Below the pieces are notes generated by a model. It searched no databases. It was not told where the DNA came from and saw only the letters and a list, made by a program, of their open reading frames with translations. 64,000 nucleotides of DNA from CAZSDU01 sp964429135 (GTDB lineage: Bacteria; Bacteroidota; Bacteroidia; Bacteroidales; FEN-979). Shown in pieces: positions 18,951 to 26,386 of this stretch. The stretch covers positions 8,499 to 72,498 of the forward strand of contig CAYSAU010000017.1 of assembly GCA_964429135.1 (NCBI GenBank). The letters are read 5' to 3'. The first letter of the stretch is position 1. Each line of letters starts with the position of its first letter. The translations under genes were made by a program, and so were the position numbers.

Positions 18951-19214
18951 ATGGGCATTGACATCAAGTTTCCGATCGGATTAATGTTCTCAATTTTGGG
19001 ACTCTTACTTACTTTTTTCGGCATTTTTACCCATGCCGATCAGGATCTCTATTATCGTTCATTAGGCATCAATGTGAACCTTTGGTCGGGTATCGGAATG
19101 CTGGTATTTGGCCTGATTATGCTGTTACTTGCATTTTTTACACGAAAGAAAAAAAATACAGGATATGAAATCAATCCAAAGGGCGTTTTTAAAGACACGG
19201 ATCGGTTATCTTGA
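18951..19214 (+). CDS. Small two-helix membrane protein, unknown
   Basis: 87 residues with two hydrophobic segments (about 7-25 and 44-65) separated by a short loop THADQDLYYRSLGINVNLWSG, and a basic C-terminal tail after FFTRKKKN. I do not recognise a family with certainty; small proteins of this kind are common in Bacteroidota. Its 3' end overlaps the alkyltransferase gene by about 50 bases in another frame, so the two are probably co-transcribed. Codon use looks normal. Confidence 0.65.
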   Translation: MGIDIKFPIGLMFSILGLLLTFFGIFTHADQDLYYRSLGINVNLWSGIGMLVFGLIMLLLAFFTRKKKNTGYEINPKGVFKDTDRLS

Positions 19215-19656
19215 AGTAATTGCTTCAGAGAAGGGGATCAAGGCTTTATCCTTTGTTAATTTCCGGGTCAGGATAACAAGGGTACCTCACGCACTCCGGG
19301 ATTGTACCGATCAGTTGGAAGAGTATTTTCAGGGGACCAGGCAATCTTTTTCTCTCCCCCTGGATCTGGTTGGTACTCCTTTCCAGGAGAAAGTCTGGTT
19401 GGAAACCCTTAAAATCCCATACGGAGAAACCATATCCTATATAGATCTGGCAAAAAAGATGGAAAACCCCAAAGCACTCAGGGCTGTTGGCGGTGCCAAC
19501 GGAAGTAACCCGGTCTCTATTATCGTCCCCTGTCATAGGGTGATCGGAAAAGATGGTAAACTCTTGGGTTATGCCGGTGGCTTGTGGCGCAAGAAATGGT
19601 TGCTTGAACATGAGCATGCCTTTGCTCAACGTGATCTTTTCTATGGGAAGTACTAA
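19165..19656 (+). CDS. ogt: Methylated-DNA--protein-cysteine methyltransferase
   Basis: About 163 residues from the ATG at 19165. The active-site motif PCHRV is intact in IIVPCHRVIGKDGKLLGYAGG, with the DNA-binding helix TISYIDLAKKMENPKALRAVGGANGSNP and the arginine finger within it. It removes alkyl groups from O6-alkylguanine by suicide transfer to its cysteine, and repairs DNA in the cytoplasm. The upstream in-frame ATG at 19129 would run deep into the preceding gene and adds a sequence unlike the family, so the internal start is preferred. Confidence 0.92.
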   Translation: MKSIQRAFLKTRIGYLEVIASEKGIKALSFVNFRVRITRVPHALRDCTDQLEEYFQGTRQSFSLPLDLVGTPFQEKVWLETLKIPYGETISYIDLAKKMENPKALRAVGGANGSNPVSIIVPCHRVIGKDGKLLGYAGGLWRKKWLLEHEHAFAQRDLFYGKY

Positions 19657-19666
19657 TACTCATTCT

Positions 19667-19754
19667 CAGTTAGCATTTTAAACATATTGTACCGTCAAAC
19701 CACGAACAGAAGGGTTTCACTGATTCCTGCCCTAAAGGAGTAAAATGCTAACTG
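19667..19754. repeat. Perfect 14-bp inverted repeat bracketing 60 bp
   Basis: CAGTTAGCATTTTA at 19667-19680 and its exact complement TAAAATGCTAACTG at 19741-19754 bracket 60 bases with no ORF. It follows the alkyltransferase gene. It could be a small inverted-repeat element, or a long-loop hairpin between two operons. No transposase and no clear target duplication are visible. Confidence 0.6.
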
Positions 19755-19811
19755 GATTATCTGGTCAACTCTTAAATTTCACAAAAAAATATCAAAGTGT
19801 TAAAATTTTTG

Positions 19812-19819
19812 TATTTTTG
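19812..19819 (+). promoter_or_regulatory. -7 promoter box TATTTTTG (first ars operon)
   Basis: TATTTTTG matches TAnnTTTG. It ends directly at the ArsR operator palindrome, so a bound repressor would cover the transcription start. Confidence 0.55.
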
Positions 19820-19837
19820 TTTCGTTATTCTACGAAA
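19820..19837. promoter_or_regulatory. ArsR operator candidate, TTTCGT-N6-ACGAAA
   Basis: A perfect 6+6 palindrome, TTTCGT TATTCT ACGAAA, placed immediately after the -7 box and 11 bases before the arsR start. ArsR proteins bind such palindromes and release on arsenite binding. It differs in sequence from the pair in front of the second arsR. Confidence 0.6.
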
Positions 19838-19847
19838 TACAAAATAT

Positions 19848-20156
19848 ATGAGCACGAAAAGAAAATATTATACTGAATCCCAGGAGAAAATGTCCCGGTA
19901 TGCGAAAGCCATTGCGCATCCGGCAAGGGTCTATATCCTAGACTTCCTTGCCGATAACATGGATAAGTGTTGTTACAGCGGCGACATGGCTGAAGATATC
20001 CCTATTGCCCGATCAACCCTTTCAGAACATCTGAAGGCATTGAAGGAGGCTGGCCTCATCCAGGGAGAAATCAATCCTCCTTATATCAAATATTGTATCA
20101 ACAAAACCAATTGGGATGAGGCCAGGGAGATGTTTGAGGATTTTTTCGGAAAATGA
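19848..20156 (+). CDS. arsR: ArsR-family transcriptional repressor (first copy)
   Basis: 102 residues from the ATG at 19848. A winged-helix ArsR/SmtB protein: YAKAIAHPARVYILDFLADNMDKCCYSGDMAEDIPIARSTLSEHLKALKEAGLIQGEI is the helix-turn-helix and wing. Cysteines in DKCCYSG, just before the recognition helices, are candidate As(III) ligands. An in-frame upstream start at 19797 is rejected because it would lie upstream of the -7 box. The gene heads an operon with arsEFG. It is short for the family only by its lack of a long C-terminus. The palindrome at 19820-19837 is its likely operator. Confidence 0.88.
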   Translation: MSTKRKYYTESQEKMSRYAKAIAHPARVYILDFLADNMDKCCYSGDMAEDIPIARSTLSEHLKALKEAGLIQGEINPPYIKYCINKTNWDEAREMFEDFFGK

Positions 20157-20187
20157 GATGATTTGAAGATTTAAAAACTAATTAGAT

Positions 20188-20421
20188 ATGGAAATAAAAA
20201 TATTAGGCACGGGCTGTCCTAAATGCAAGACACTGGATAAACTCACCCACGAAGTGGTTGAAAAAAATAACATTGACGCCACCATTACAAAAGTGGAAGA
20301 CATTATGGAAATCATGAAGTACGGGGTCATGTCAACGCCTGCACTGGTGGTTGATGGCAAAGTAATCCTTAAGGGACGTGTTCCTTCAGCAGAGGAAATC
20401 AAACAACTATTAACCAAATAA
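20188..20421 (+). CDS. arsE: ArsE-like small thioredoxin-fold protein
   Basis: 77 residues with a CPKC redox pair (C10, C13) at the start of a minimal thioredoxin fold, and the cis-proline region GVMSTPALVVDGKV. It matches the small redox-active disulfide protein 2 family. In a known organoarsenical resistance operon from Shewanella, arsEFG, ArsE of this type acts with ArsF to reduce nitroaromatic arsenicals such as roxarsone, and ArsG exports the amine product. The order arsR, this gene, arsF-like, arsG-like here repeats that arrangement. Elsewhere small proteins of this family occur in other contexts, so the arsenical role rests on context. Confidence 0.8.
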   Translation: MEIKILGTGCPKCKTLDKLTHEVVEKNNIDATITKVEDIMEIMKYGVMSTPALVVDGKVILKGRVPSAEEIKQLLTK

Positions 20422-20431
20422 AACGATTAAA

Positions 20432-20863
20432 ATGAGAAGAATTATCATTTTTTTTATGGCATTGGTCGTAGCAACCGGCATTTATGCTTGCACAGGTAGC
20501 TCATCCAACAATTTAAACGAAGCAGCATATATTGCTCCTGATAAAAAGATTGAGGTTTTCTATTTTCACTTTACCCGTCGGTGTATGACATGCAACAACG
20601 TGGAGAAAGTGTCCAAGGAGGCTGTTGAAAAACAGTTTGCAGCACAGGTGAAAAGGGGCGAGATTACATTTACAAGTGTCAACCTTGACGAAAAAGATGG
20701 TCAAGCAATAGGTGCAAAGTATAAAGTCGAAGGACAATCACTGATCATCATTTCCGGTGATAAACGTGTTGACCTTACCGATAAGGGATTTATGTACGCT
20801 AACAACAGCCCGGAGAAACTGAAAGCGGAGATAAAGACAGCGGTGGAAGGCATGATGAAATAA
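20432..20863 (+). CDS. arsF: ArsF-like nitroreductase-subunit family protein
   Basis: 143 residues with a lipoprotein-like signal (C20 in GIYAC) and a CMTC redox pair (C51, C54) in a thioredoxin-like domain: YFHFTRRCMTCNNVEKVS. It corresponds to the family called ArsF, a partner of ArsE in nitrophenyl-arsenical reduction. Here the signal suggests that it is on the periplasmic side, or anchored to it, whereas ArsE has no signal; that would put the two on opposite sides of the membrane unless ArsG passes electrons. It lies 10 bases after arsE and is co-transcribed with it. Confidence 0.8.
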   Translation: MRRIIIFFMALVVATGIYACTGSSSNNLNEAAYIAPDKKIEVFYFHFTRRCMTCNNVEKVSKEAVEKQFAAQVKRGEITFTSVNLDEKDGQAIGAKYKVEGQSLIIISGDKRVDLTDKGFMYANNSPEKLKAEIKTAVEGMMK

Positions 20864-20948
20864 TTAAAAGATATGGTGATGTGAAAATGATTTGTTCATT
20901 TAATCAACACTGCTACATCTCAATAAGCAATCATTAAATCGTCAAATT

Positions 20949-21647
20949 ATGCAATGGTTACAAACCCTATTGGAAAATTCTCAATATGCAGCGCTTACAG
21001 CATTTATCCTGGGCTTGATGACGGCCATCAGCCCTTGTCCCTTGGCGACCAATATTTCTGCCATCGGTTTCATTAGCAGGGATATTGAAAACCGCAGACG
21101 GGTATTTGTCAAAGGCTTGGTTTACACGCTGGGACGTGCAGTTTCATATACAGGTCTGGGGTTTGTTTTGTTTTTTGGTGCAAGTAAAATGCATGTTACA
21201 ATGCTTTTTCAGGGATGGGGTGAGAAAATCCTTGGGCCATTGCTGATCATCATCGGATTGTTGATGCTCGATCTCATCAGGATAAAATTTCCCGGATTTT
21301 CAGGATTGACAGAAAAAATGGGAGAACACAGCAAACACAGCTACTGGGGAACATTGATGTTAGGAATGGTCTTTGCCATGGCATTTTGCCCTTACAGCGG
21401 CGTGCTCTACTTTGCCATGCTCATACCCATGACAATAACCAGCGTAAGTGGACTGTATTTGCCAGTTGTCTTTGCCATTGCAACCGGGCTTCCTGTGATC
21501 ATTTTTGCATGGTTGCTTGCCTATGCAGTAGGGAATGTAGGGAAACTATACAACCAGATTAAAACTTTCGAACTTTGGTTCCGCAGAGTTGTTGCTGTTC
21601 TATTCATTTTGGTGGGGATCTATTATATCTTGATTTTTCTGATCTAA
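20949..21647 (+). CDS. arsG: ArsG-like DsbD/CcdA-type permease (organoarsenical export or electron transfer)
   Basis: 232 residues with six membrane helices of the LysE/CcdA-DsbD type. Helix 1 ends in the SPCPLATNISAIGFI motif and helix 4 in FAMAFCPYSGVLYF, each with one cysteine placed as in DsbD/CcdA, which carry electrons across the membrane with such a pair. The family is called ArsG and described as an aromatic amino-arsenical efflux permease, but its fold would equally suit handing electrons from the cytoplasm to the periplasmic ArsF-like thioredoxin. The sequence therefore supports two roles. It follows arsF by 85 bases. Confidence 0.8.
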   Translation: MQWLQTLLENSQYAALTAFILGLMTAISPCPLATNISAIGFISRDIENRRRVFVKGLVYTLGRAVSYTGLGFVLFFGASKMHVTMLFQGWGEKILGPLLIIIGLLMLDLIRIKFPGFSGLTEKMGEHSKHSYWGTLMLGMVFAMAFCPYSGVLYFAMLIPMTITSVSGLYLPVVFAIATGLPVIIFAWLLAYAVGNVGKLYNQIKTFELWFRRVVAVLFILVGIYYILIFLI

Positions 21648-21702
21648 AGATGTTAAAATTCGAAGATATAAGCCTGTATATATTTGATAATATCTTGCAA
21701 TT

Positions 21703-23022
21703 ATGGAATTTAAGAAAGAAATAAAAATTCTGGGATGGTTGTTGGTGGGATTTTTGGCAGTGTTTTTTTTACCGTTGGGAAATCAAGTATTCAACACGGC
21801 TATTGATGCTACTCTGGACCTTTCCAAATGGTACGCTCGGGAGCATGTGGTGCTTTGCCTGCTGCCGGCTTTTTTGATTGCCGGGGTGATCTCAGTGTTT
21901 GTCAGCCAGGCCTCCGTGATCAAATACTTCGGAGCTAAAGCAAAAAAATGGGTAGCCTATACCGTGGCAGCGGTTTCTGGAACCATTCTGGCTGTTTGTT
22001 CCTGCACGATTTTACCCTTATTCTCCAGCATTCATAAACGGGGAGCCGGATTAGGACCCGCCATCGCCTTTCTTTATTCAGGTCCGGCCATCAATATCCT
22101 GGCCATCATCCTTACAGCCAGGATTTTAGGATTTGAACTTGGTCTTGCCCGGGTGATTGGCGCTGTTCTCTTCAGTGTTATCATAGGATTGATCATGGCC
22201 TTCATATACCGGAAAGAAGAAAGAACGAAGGCAGAAGAACAAATGAATTTCCCGGATATTCCGGAAACCCGTCCGCTTTGGCAAACTTCTTCCTTCTTTT
22301 TCACACTGGTACTGATACTGGTATTTGCCAACTGGGGAAAACCTGAGGCGGGAGAGACCACTGGGTTATGGTACCAGATATGGCACCTCAAATGGTTCAT
22401 CACCGGGGCGTTCGGACTGATTCTGGGGGTTATTATGGTGACGGTATTGAAGCTGAAAAGCTGGCAGGTTGCCATGGCTGTTGTAGCTACCGGATTGACA
22501 GCCCTGCTTTTTCAAAACCCGATGATCTCTATGGTAAGTGGTATCGCGGCTGTAAGCATCATCAGTTTATTGGACAAGGCTCCAGAAAGTGAAAACCGTG
22601 AATGGATCCTTTCAAGCTGGGGATTTACCAAACAGATTGTTCCCCTGCTGGCTATCGGGGTAGTGATCGCCGGGTTTCTCCTGGGATCGACTCACGATGA
22701 TGTGAGCATCCCCGGAGTGATCCCTAACACCTGGGTGGCCTGGCTGGTAGGAGGTAACTCCCTTTGGGCAAACCTATCTGCTTCCGTTATAGGGGCGTTC
22801 ATGTATTTTGCCACCCTTACCGAAGTGCCTATTTTGCAAGGACTTATCGCTTCGGGGATGGGAAAAGGACCGGCACTGGCGCTGTTGTTGGCCGGACCTT
22901 CATTGTCGCTGCCCAATATGCTGGTGATCAGGGGGGTGATTGGCATGCAAAAAACATTGGTATATGTAGTGACGGTGATTGTTCTATCGACGGTTGCAGG
23001 GTTGATTTTTGGAATGGTATAA
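21703..23022 (+). CDS. arsP: COG0701 (DUF318) permease, ArsP-related organoarsenical exporter
   Basis: 439 residues with about ten membrane helices. The family signature is seen in VAAVSGTILAVCSCTILPLFSSIHKRGAGLGPAIAFLYSGPAINILAI (residues ~90-135), and again in the second half. The CSCT cysteines face the first half pocket. COG0701 includes ArsP, which exports trivalent methyl- and aromatic arsenicals, and other metal permeases. Position in the arsEFG operon supports an arsenical role; a different metal-complex efflux is possible. It lies 55 bases after arsG. Confidence 0.75.
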   Translation: MEFKKEIKILGWLLVGFLAVFFLPLGNQVFNTAIDATLDLSKWYAREHVVLCLLPAFLIAGVISVFVSQASVIKYFGAKAKKWVAYTVAAVSGTILAVCSCTILPLFSSIHKRGAGLGPAIAFLYSGPAINILAIILTARILGFELGLARVIGAVLFSVIIGLIMAFIYRKEERTKAEEQMNFPDIPETRPLWQTSSFFFTLVLILVFANWGKPEAGETTGLWYQIWHLKWFITGAFGLILGVIMVTVLKLKSWQVAMAVVATGLTALLFQNPMISMVSGIAAVSIISLLDKAPESENREWILSSWGFTKQIVPLLAIGVVIAGFLLGSTHDDVSIPGVIPNTWVAWLVGGNSLWANLSASVIGAFMYFATLTEVPILQGLIASGMGKGPALALLLAGPSLSLPNMLVIRGVIGMQKTLVYVVTVIVLSTVAGLIFGMV

Positions 23023-23113
23023 GATTAACAGGCTGAAATTGCTTAACATGTGTTCATTACCAAGCTGAGGATGAATCAATTGAAAAATTAACCGTTATAT
23101 ATATCAATCACAT

Positions 23114-23881
23114 ATGAAAAAATCAATCGGTTTTATCGGCTGCGGGAGAGTTACCCGGATTATTCTGCAAGCTTTTCAGAACAAAGGGTTTACTACCCTT
23201 AAAGTCGTGGTGAGCGATACCAACAATGATGTGACTGCAAACCTTCAGCGCCTGTTCCCGTTTATTACCATTGCACCGGCTGAAGAGGCTGCGAAACAGT
23301 CAATTCTCTTCATCGCGCTGCACCCTCCGGTCATCATGGAAACCTTGGATAAATTAAAAGGGTTTATTTCCCCGGATGCCATTGTGATCTCCCTTGCCCC
23401 GAAGATCACCATCGAAATGATCTCTGGAAAATTGAACGGGTTGATTAAGGTAGCCAGGCTAATCCCCAATGCCACTTCAGTGATCAACGAAGGCTTCAAT
23501 CCCGTTGCCTTTTCCAAAGGCTTCACGCCTAAGGAGGATATCCTTGACCTTTTGAGATTACTGGGCGATACTTTTGAAACAGAGGAATCCAAACTGGAAG
23601 CCTATGCCATCGTCTCTGCCATGTTGCCCACTTATTTCTGGTTTCAATGGCAGGAGTGTGTGAAGATTGGTGAACAGATTGGTTTGACAGGCGAAGAGTC
23701 GCGCCAGGCAGTAGCCGCAACCCTGGATAAAGCGATACAAACCTTGTTTTCATCTGGAATGACCTGCGATCAGGTCATCGATCTGATCCCGGTAAAGCCC
23801 CTCGGGGAGTACGAGAGGCAGATCAGAGAGATTTTCAACACAAAACTGATTGGTTTATTTGAAAAAATTCAACCAAAATGA
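23114..23881 (+). CDS. Pyrroline-5-carboxylate-reductase-like oxidoreductase
   Basis: 255 residues. The Rossmann motif is GFIGCGRVTRIILQAF near the start, and the domain order follows ProC: N-terminal NAD(P)-binding, C-terminal dimerising helices (LGDTFETEESKLEAYAIVSAMLPTYFWFQWQECVKIGEQIG). The proline-cycle signature normally near the C-terminus (SPGGTT-like) is not recognisable: the corresponding segment reads VIDLIPVKPLGEYE. So it is ProC-like in fold but probably does not make proline. Its stop overlaps the octaheme cytochrome start as ATGA, tying it to that protein. Its substrate is unknown. Confidence 0.75.
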   Translation: MKKSIGFIGCGRVTRIILQAFQNKGFTTLKVVVSDTNNDVTANLQRLFPFITIAPAEEAAKQSILFIALHPPVIMETLDKLKGFISPDAIVISLAPKITIEMISGKLNGLIKVARLIPNATSVINEGFNPVAFSKGFTPKEDILDLLRLLGDTFETEESKLEAYAIVSAMLPTYFWFQWQECVKIGEQIGLTGEESRQAVAATLDKAIQTLFSSGMTCDQVIDLIPVKPLGEYERQIREIFNTKLIGLFEKIQPK

Positions 23882-26343
23882 AAATATATCTTCTGAGTAG
23901 TTTGGTGCTGCTGGCTGTCTTTTTGGCTTTCATGATGACTATGCATCAGGAGAAGCGTAGCCCTGTGTCTGATCGTAACCTCATCACCAAAACAGGTGTT
24001 TGCCCTCCATTTTATCTCTATGCTGAAGACGGCAGTCTGATCGATCCTGTTCACAACATCAATGCCCAAGTGCCCTATTCTCCGAAACAGACCTGCGGGA
24101 AATGCCATGATTATAGTAAAATCACCAAAGGGTTTCATTTTCAGCAGGGGAAAGATGAAATGGCTTACGGAGCCTATGCCGAACGCTATCAATGGGTAAC
24201 CACACCGGGGAACTATGGCGGTAACTGGTGTTCACCGGCTCCGCTTTACAATTATCTGTCCCCTAAGGATAATCCATCGGCAAAAGAGATGGATATGACC
24301 TCCTTTTCTTTTATCACCAGTGGTTGCGGAACATGCCATCCGGGAGGAGGCTCATTTGAATTCGACCGTAACGGAAAACGTTATCCGGAAGCGATGAAAG
24401 AACTTGGTTATTCAGCCGGTGGGATAAATAATTTTGACGGAGATTATTACCAGGCACATTGGGATAAGAGTGGGGTAGGGGAAGGCGACTGCATGCTTTG
24501 TCATTTACCTGAATACGATTTCAAAGGCCGGAATACTCATTTACTGAAATGGAACTTTGCCTGGATGTCCACAGTCGGATCGGGATTGGCATCCGTTTCC
24601 GGATCTGTCAAAGACTCGGTTCCGGTAACCGTTAGTTATGACGTGTCGAAGTTCGGCAAGGACGGAAAGCTTTCCATGCACTTGTTGCGGGAACCCCGTA
24701 ATGAAACCTGCCTGAACTGTCATGCCAAACCACAGTGGAAAAAGCGGGGAGCCTCTTTTTCAGCTACTACCGATGTCCATATGGCTAAAGGAATGAAGTG
24801 CGTGGATTGTCATCCAGCCGGCTCCATGTCTACAGATGAACGGATTAAAGGGAAAGAGATTCACCAGTTTGGAAAAGGCGACGACCCCGGAGGACATGTT
24901 CGGGATGATCTCGACAACACGATGCGGACATGTAAAGACTGCCATCTCACCGGGTATCTGAACGCTCCGATTGCCAACCATTCTTGGCTTCCCGCCTTCC
25001 ACCTGGAGGAGCTCTCCTGCCAGGCCTGCCATATCCCGGAACGCAGGGTTAAAGCGGCATTGGTACAAGTCAGCGATGTGTACAATCCCGGGACAAAAAT
25101 TTCACCCCCGGCAAAGTATATCTGGACCTTTTATGATCAACAGATGAATTACTGGAATCATTACGGTGAGCTATCCATGTTTACGTACATGGACCAGCCA
25201 TCCGATCCTTTTATACCGCAATATGCGCAATATAAGGAACAGATCTTCCCGGTGAATCCGGTTCATAGCGCCTGGCCGGGGATTTTTACCCCTGGAAAAG
25301 CAGGCTTACACCAGCCTAGGATGAAGGATGTCTATGACATGTGGACCAAACACCGGAAGGATCAGACCGCTTTCCCGGAACTCGCCCTGATCAGAGATGA
25401 CAACGGTGACAGCATCCCGGAAGTTAACCGGCCGGAAGAAATCGATGCCCTGATACACTCCCTTAGCGGTTACCTTTCCAGCATCGGATACAACCTAACC
25501 GCCCGAAAGGTGGTTTGGGTGAACAACGACAGGATGTATACGAACGGCAACTCCTATAAAATGTTGGACAAAGAGGATTGGGAATCCTCTCCATACGCCT
25601 CTGTATACAAATACAACCACGATGTAGCTCCCGCCAAGGCGGGACTGGGAATCAAAGGGTGCACGGAATGTCATTCCTTTACCTCCGCTATGTTTTACGC
25701 TCAGGTCGTTAAATATCCATTTGGTGAAAACGGAGCTCCTGTGCTTGAACCTCAGTACAAACGAATGGGAATGAACGGTTTTTTCGTCTGGATGTCGGCT
25801 TTCCGCGAACAGATCCTTAAATCGGTTGAATATCCCGCTTTTATGCTCCTGTTCATACTGATCGTACTTTCCATCCTGATGAAGGTAAATCAAACGCAAG
25901 GTTATATAAAGATCACATCCGTCACCAGGTGGATCATCTGTGGCATTGCATTTACCGGTTTTCTTTTTGTTTATTACCAACCAGAACTGAACAGTTACAT
26001 CCTTCCTGAACGGATGTGGCTGGATAAAAATCATTTCTGGATCAGCGGACTGGCGATCCTGATTGGGATCTATACCTGTCTGGTGATGCGAAAGGCCGGC
26101 ATAAAGTCTGGATGGTTATACCATCTCCAAAACATCAGCATCTGTATGGCCGTTGTTTCTGGGTTCTTGATGGTGATACGCTTTGAGGCGATTGAGCTTC
26201 TGGTGAAAGTGGCTTATACAATGTTTGACCTGGGTATTGTCGTCTCCATCCTGCTAGCTATGATCTGTTTCCTTCGTAATCTGGCTAACTTTCAGAACGA
26301 CAATTTCCAACTCTTTCCTATGTTTACCTTTCCGGAAAATTAA
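23878..26343 (+). CDS. Membrane-anchored octaheme cytochrome c
   Basis: 821 residues. Eight CxxCH haem-binding motifs begin at residues 73, 150, 205, 278, 308, 352, 381 and 595 (CGKCH, CGTCH, CMLCH, CLNCH, CVDCH, CKDCH, CQACH, CTECH). There is no CxxCK or CxxxxCH. An N-terminal signal/anchor (about 5-22) precedes the haem domain and five hydrophobic helices end the protein (about 655-810). The haem domain faces the periplasm, where it could receive electrons from membrane quinones by way of the C-terminal helices. This is not NrfA, HAO or the tetrathionate reductase Otr, as far as motifs tell. It is coupled to the P5CR-like gene and ends the arsEFG operon, so a redox role with arsenicals is possible, but unproved. 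Confidence 0.9.
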   Translation: MKIYLLSSLVLLAVFLAFMMTMHQEKRSPVSDRNLITKTGVCPPFYLYAEDGSLIDPVHNINAQVPYSPKQTCGKCHDYSKITKGFHFQQGKDEMAYGAYAERYQWVTTPGNYGGNWCSPAPLYNYLSPKDNPSAKEMDMTSFSFITSGCGTCHPGGGSFEFDRNGKRYPEAMKELGYSAGGINNFDGDYYQAHWDKSGVGEGDCMLCHLPEYDFKGRNTHLLKWNFAWMSTVGSGLASVSGSVKDSVPVTVSYDVSKFGKDGKLSMHLLREPRNETCLNCHAKPQWKKRGASFSATTDVHMAKGMKCVDCHPAGSMSTDERIKGKEIHQFGKGDDPGGHVRDDLDNTMRTCKDCHLTGYLNAPIANHSWLPAFHLEELSCQACHIPERRVKAALVQVSDVYNPGTKISPPAKYIWTFYDQQMNYWNHYGELSMFTYMDQPSDPFIPQYAQYKEQIFPVNPVHSAWPGIFTPGKAGLHQPRMKDVYDMWTKHRKDQTAFPELALIRDDNGDSIPEVNRPEEIDALIHSLSGYLSSIGYNLTARKVVWVNNDRMYTNGNSYKMLDKEDWESSPYASVYKYNHDVAPAKAGLGIKGCTECHSFTSAMFYAQVVKYPFGENGAPVLEPQYKRMGMNGFFVWMSAFREQILKSVEYPAFMLLFILIVLSILMKVNQTQGYIKITSVTRWIICGIAFTGFLFVYYQPELNSYILPERMWLDKNHFWISGLAILIGIYTCLVMRKAGIKSGWLYHLQNISICMAVVSGFLMVIRFEAIELLVKVAYTMFDLGIVVSILLAMICFLRNLANFQNDNFQLFPMFTFPEN

Positions 26344-26386
26344 ACTGTTTCTTTTGATCATGGCTTGTTTCATTCTTGACACATCC

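Noticed and set aside
23878..26343. Nitrite reductase NrfA, hydroxylamine oxidoreductase or tetrathionate reductase
   Set aside because: NrfA and Otr use a CxxCK-type or otherwise lysine-ligated haem and HAO has a tyrosine cross-link; all eight motifs here are plain CxxCH and the C-terminal helices do not fit.
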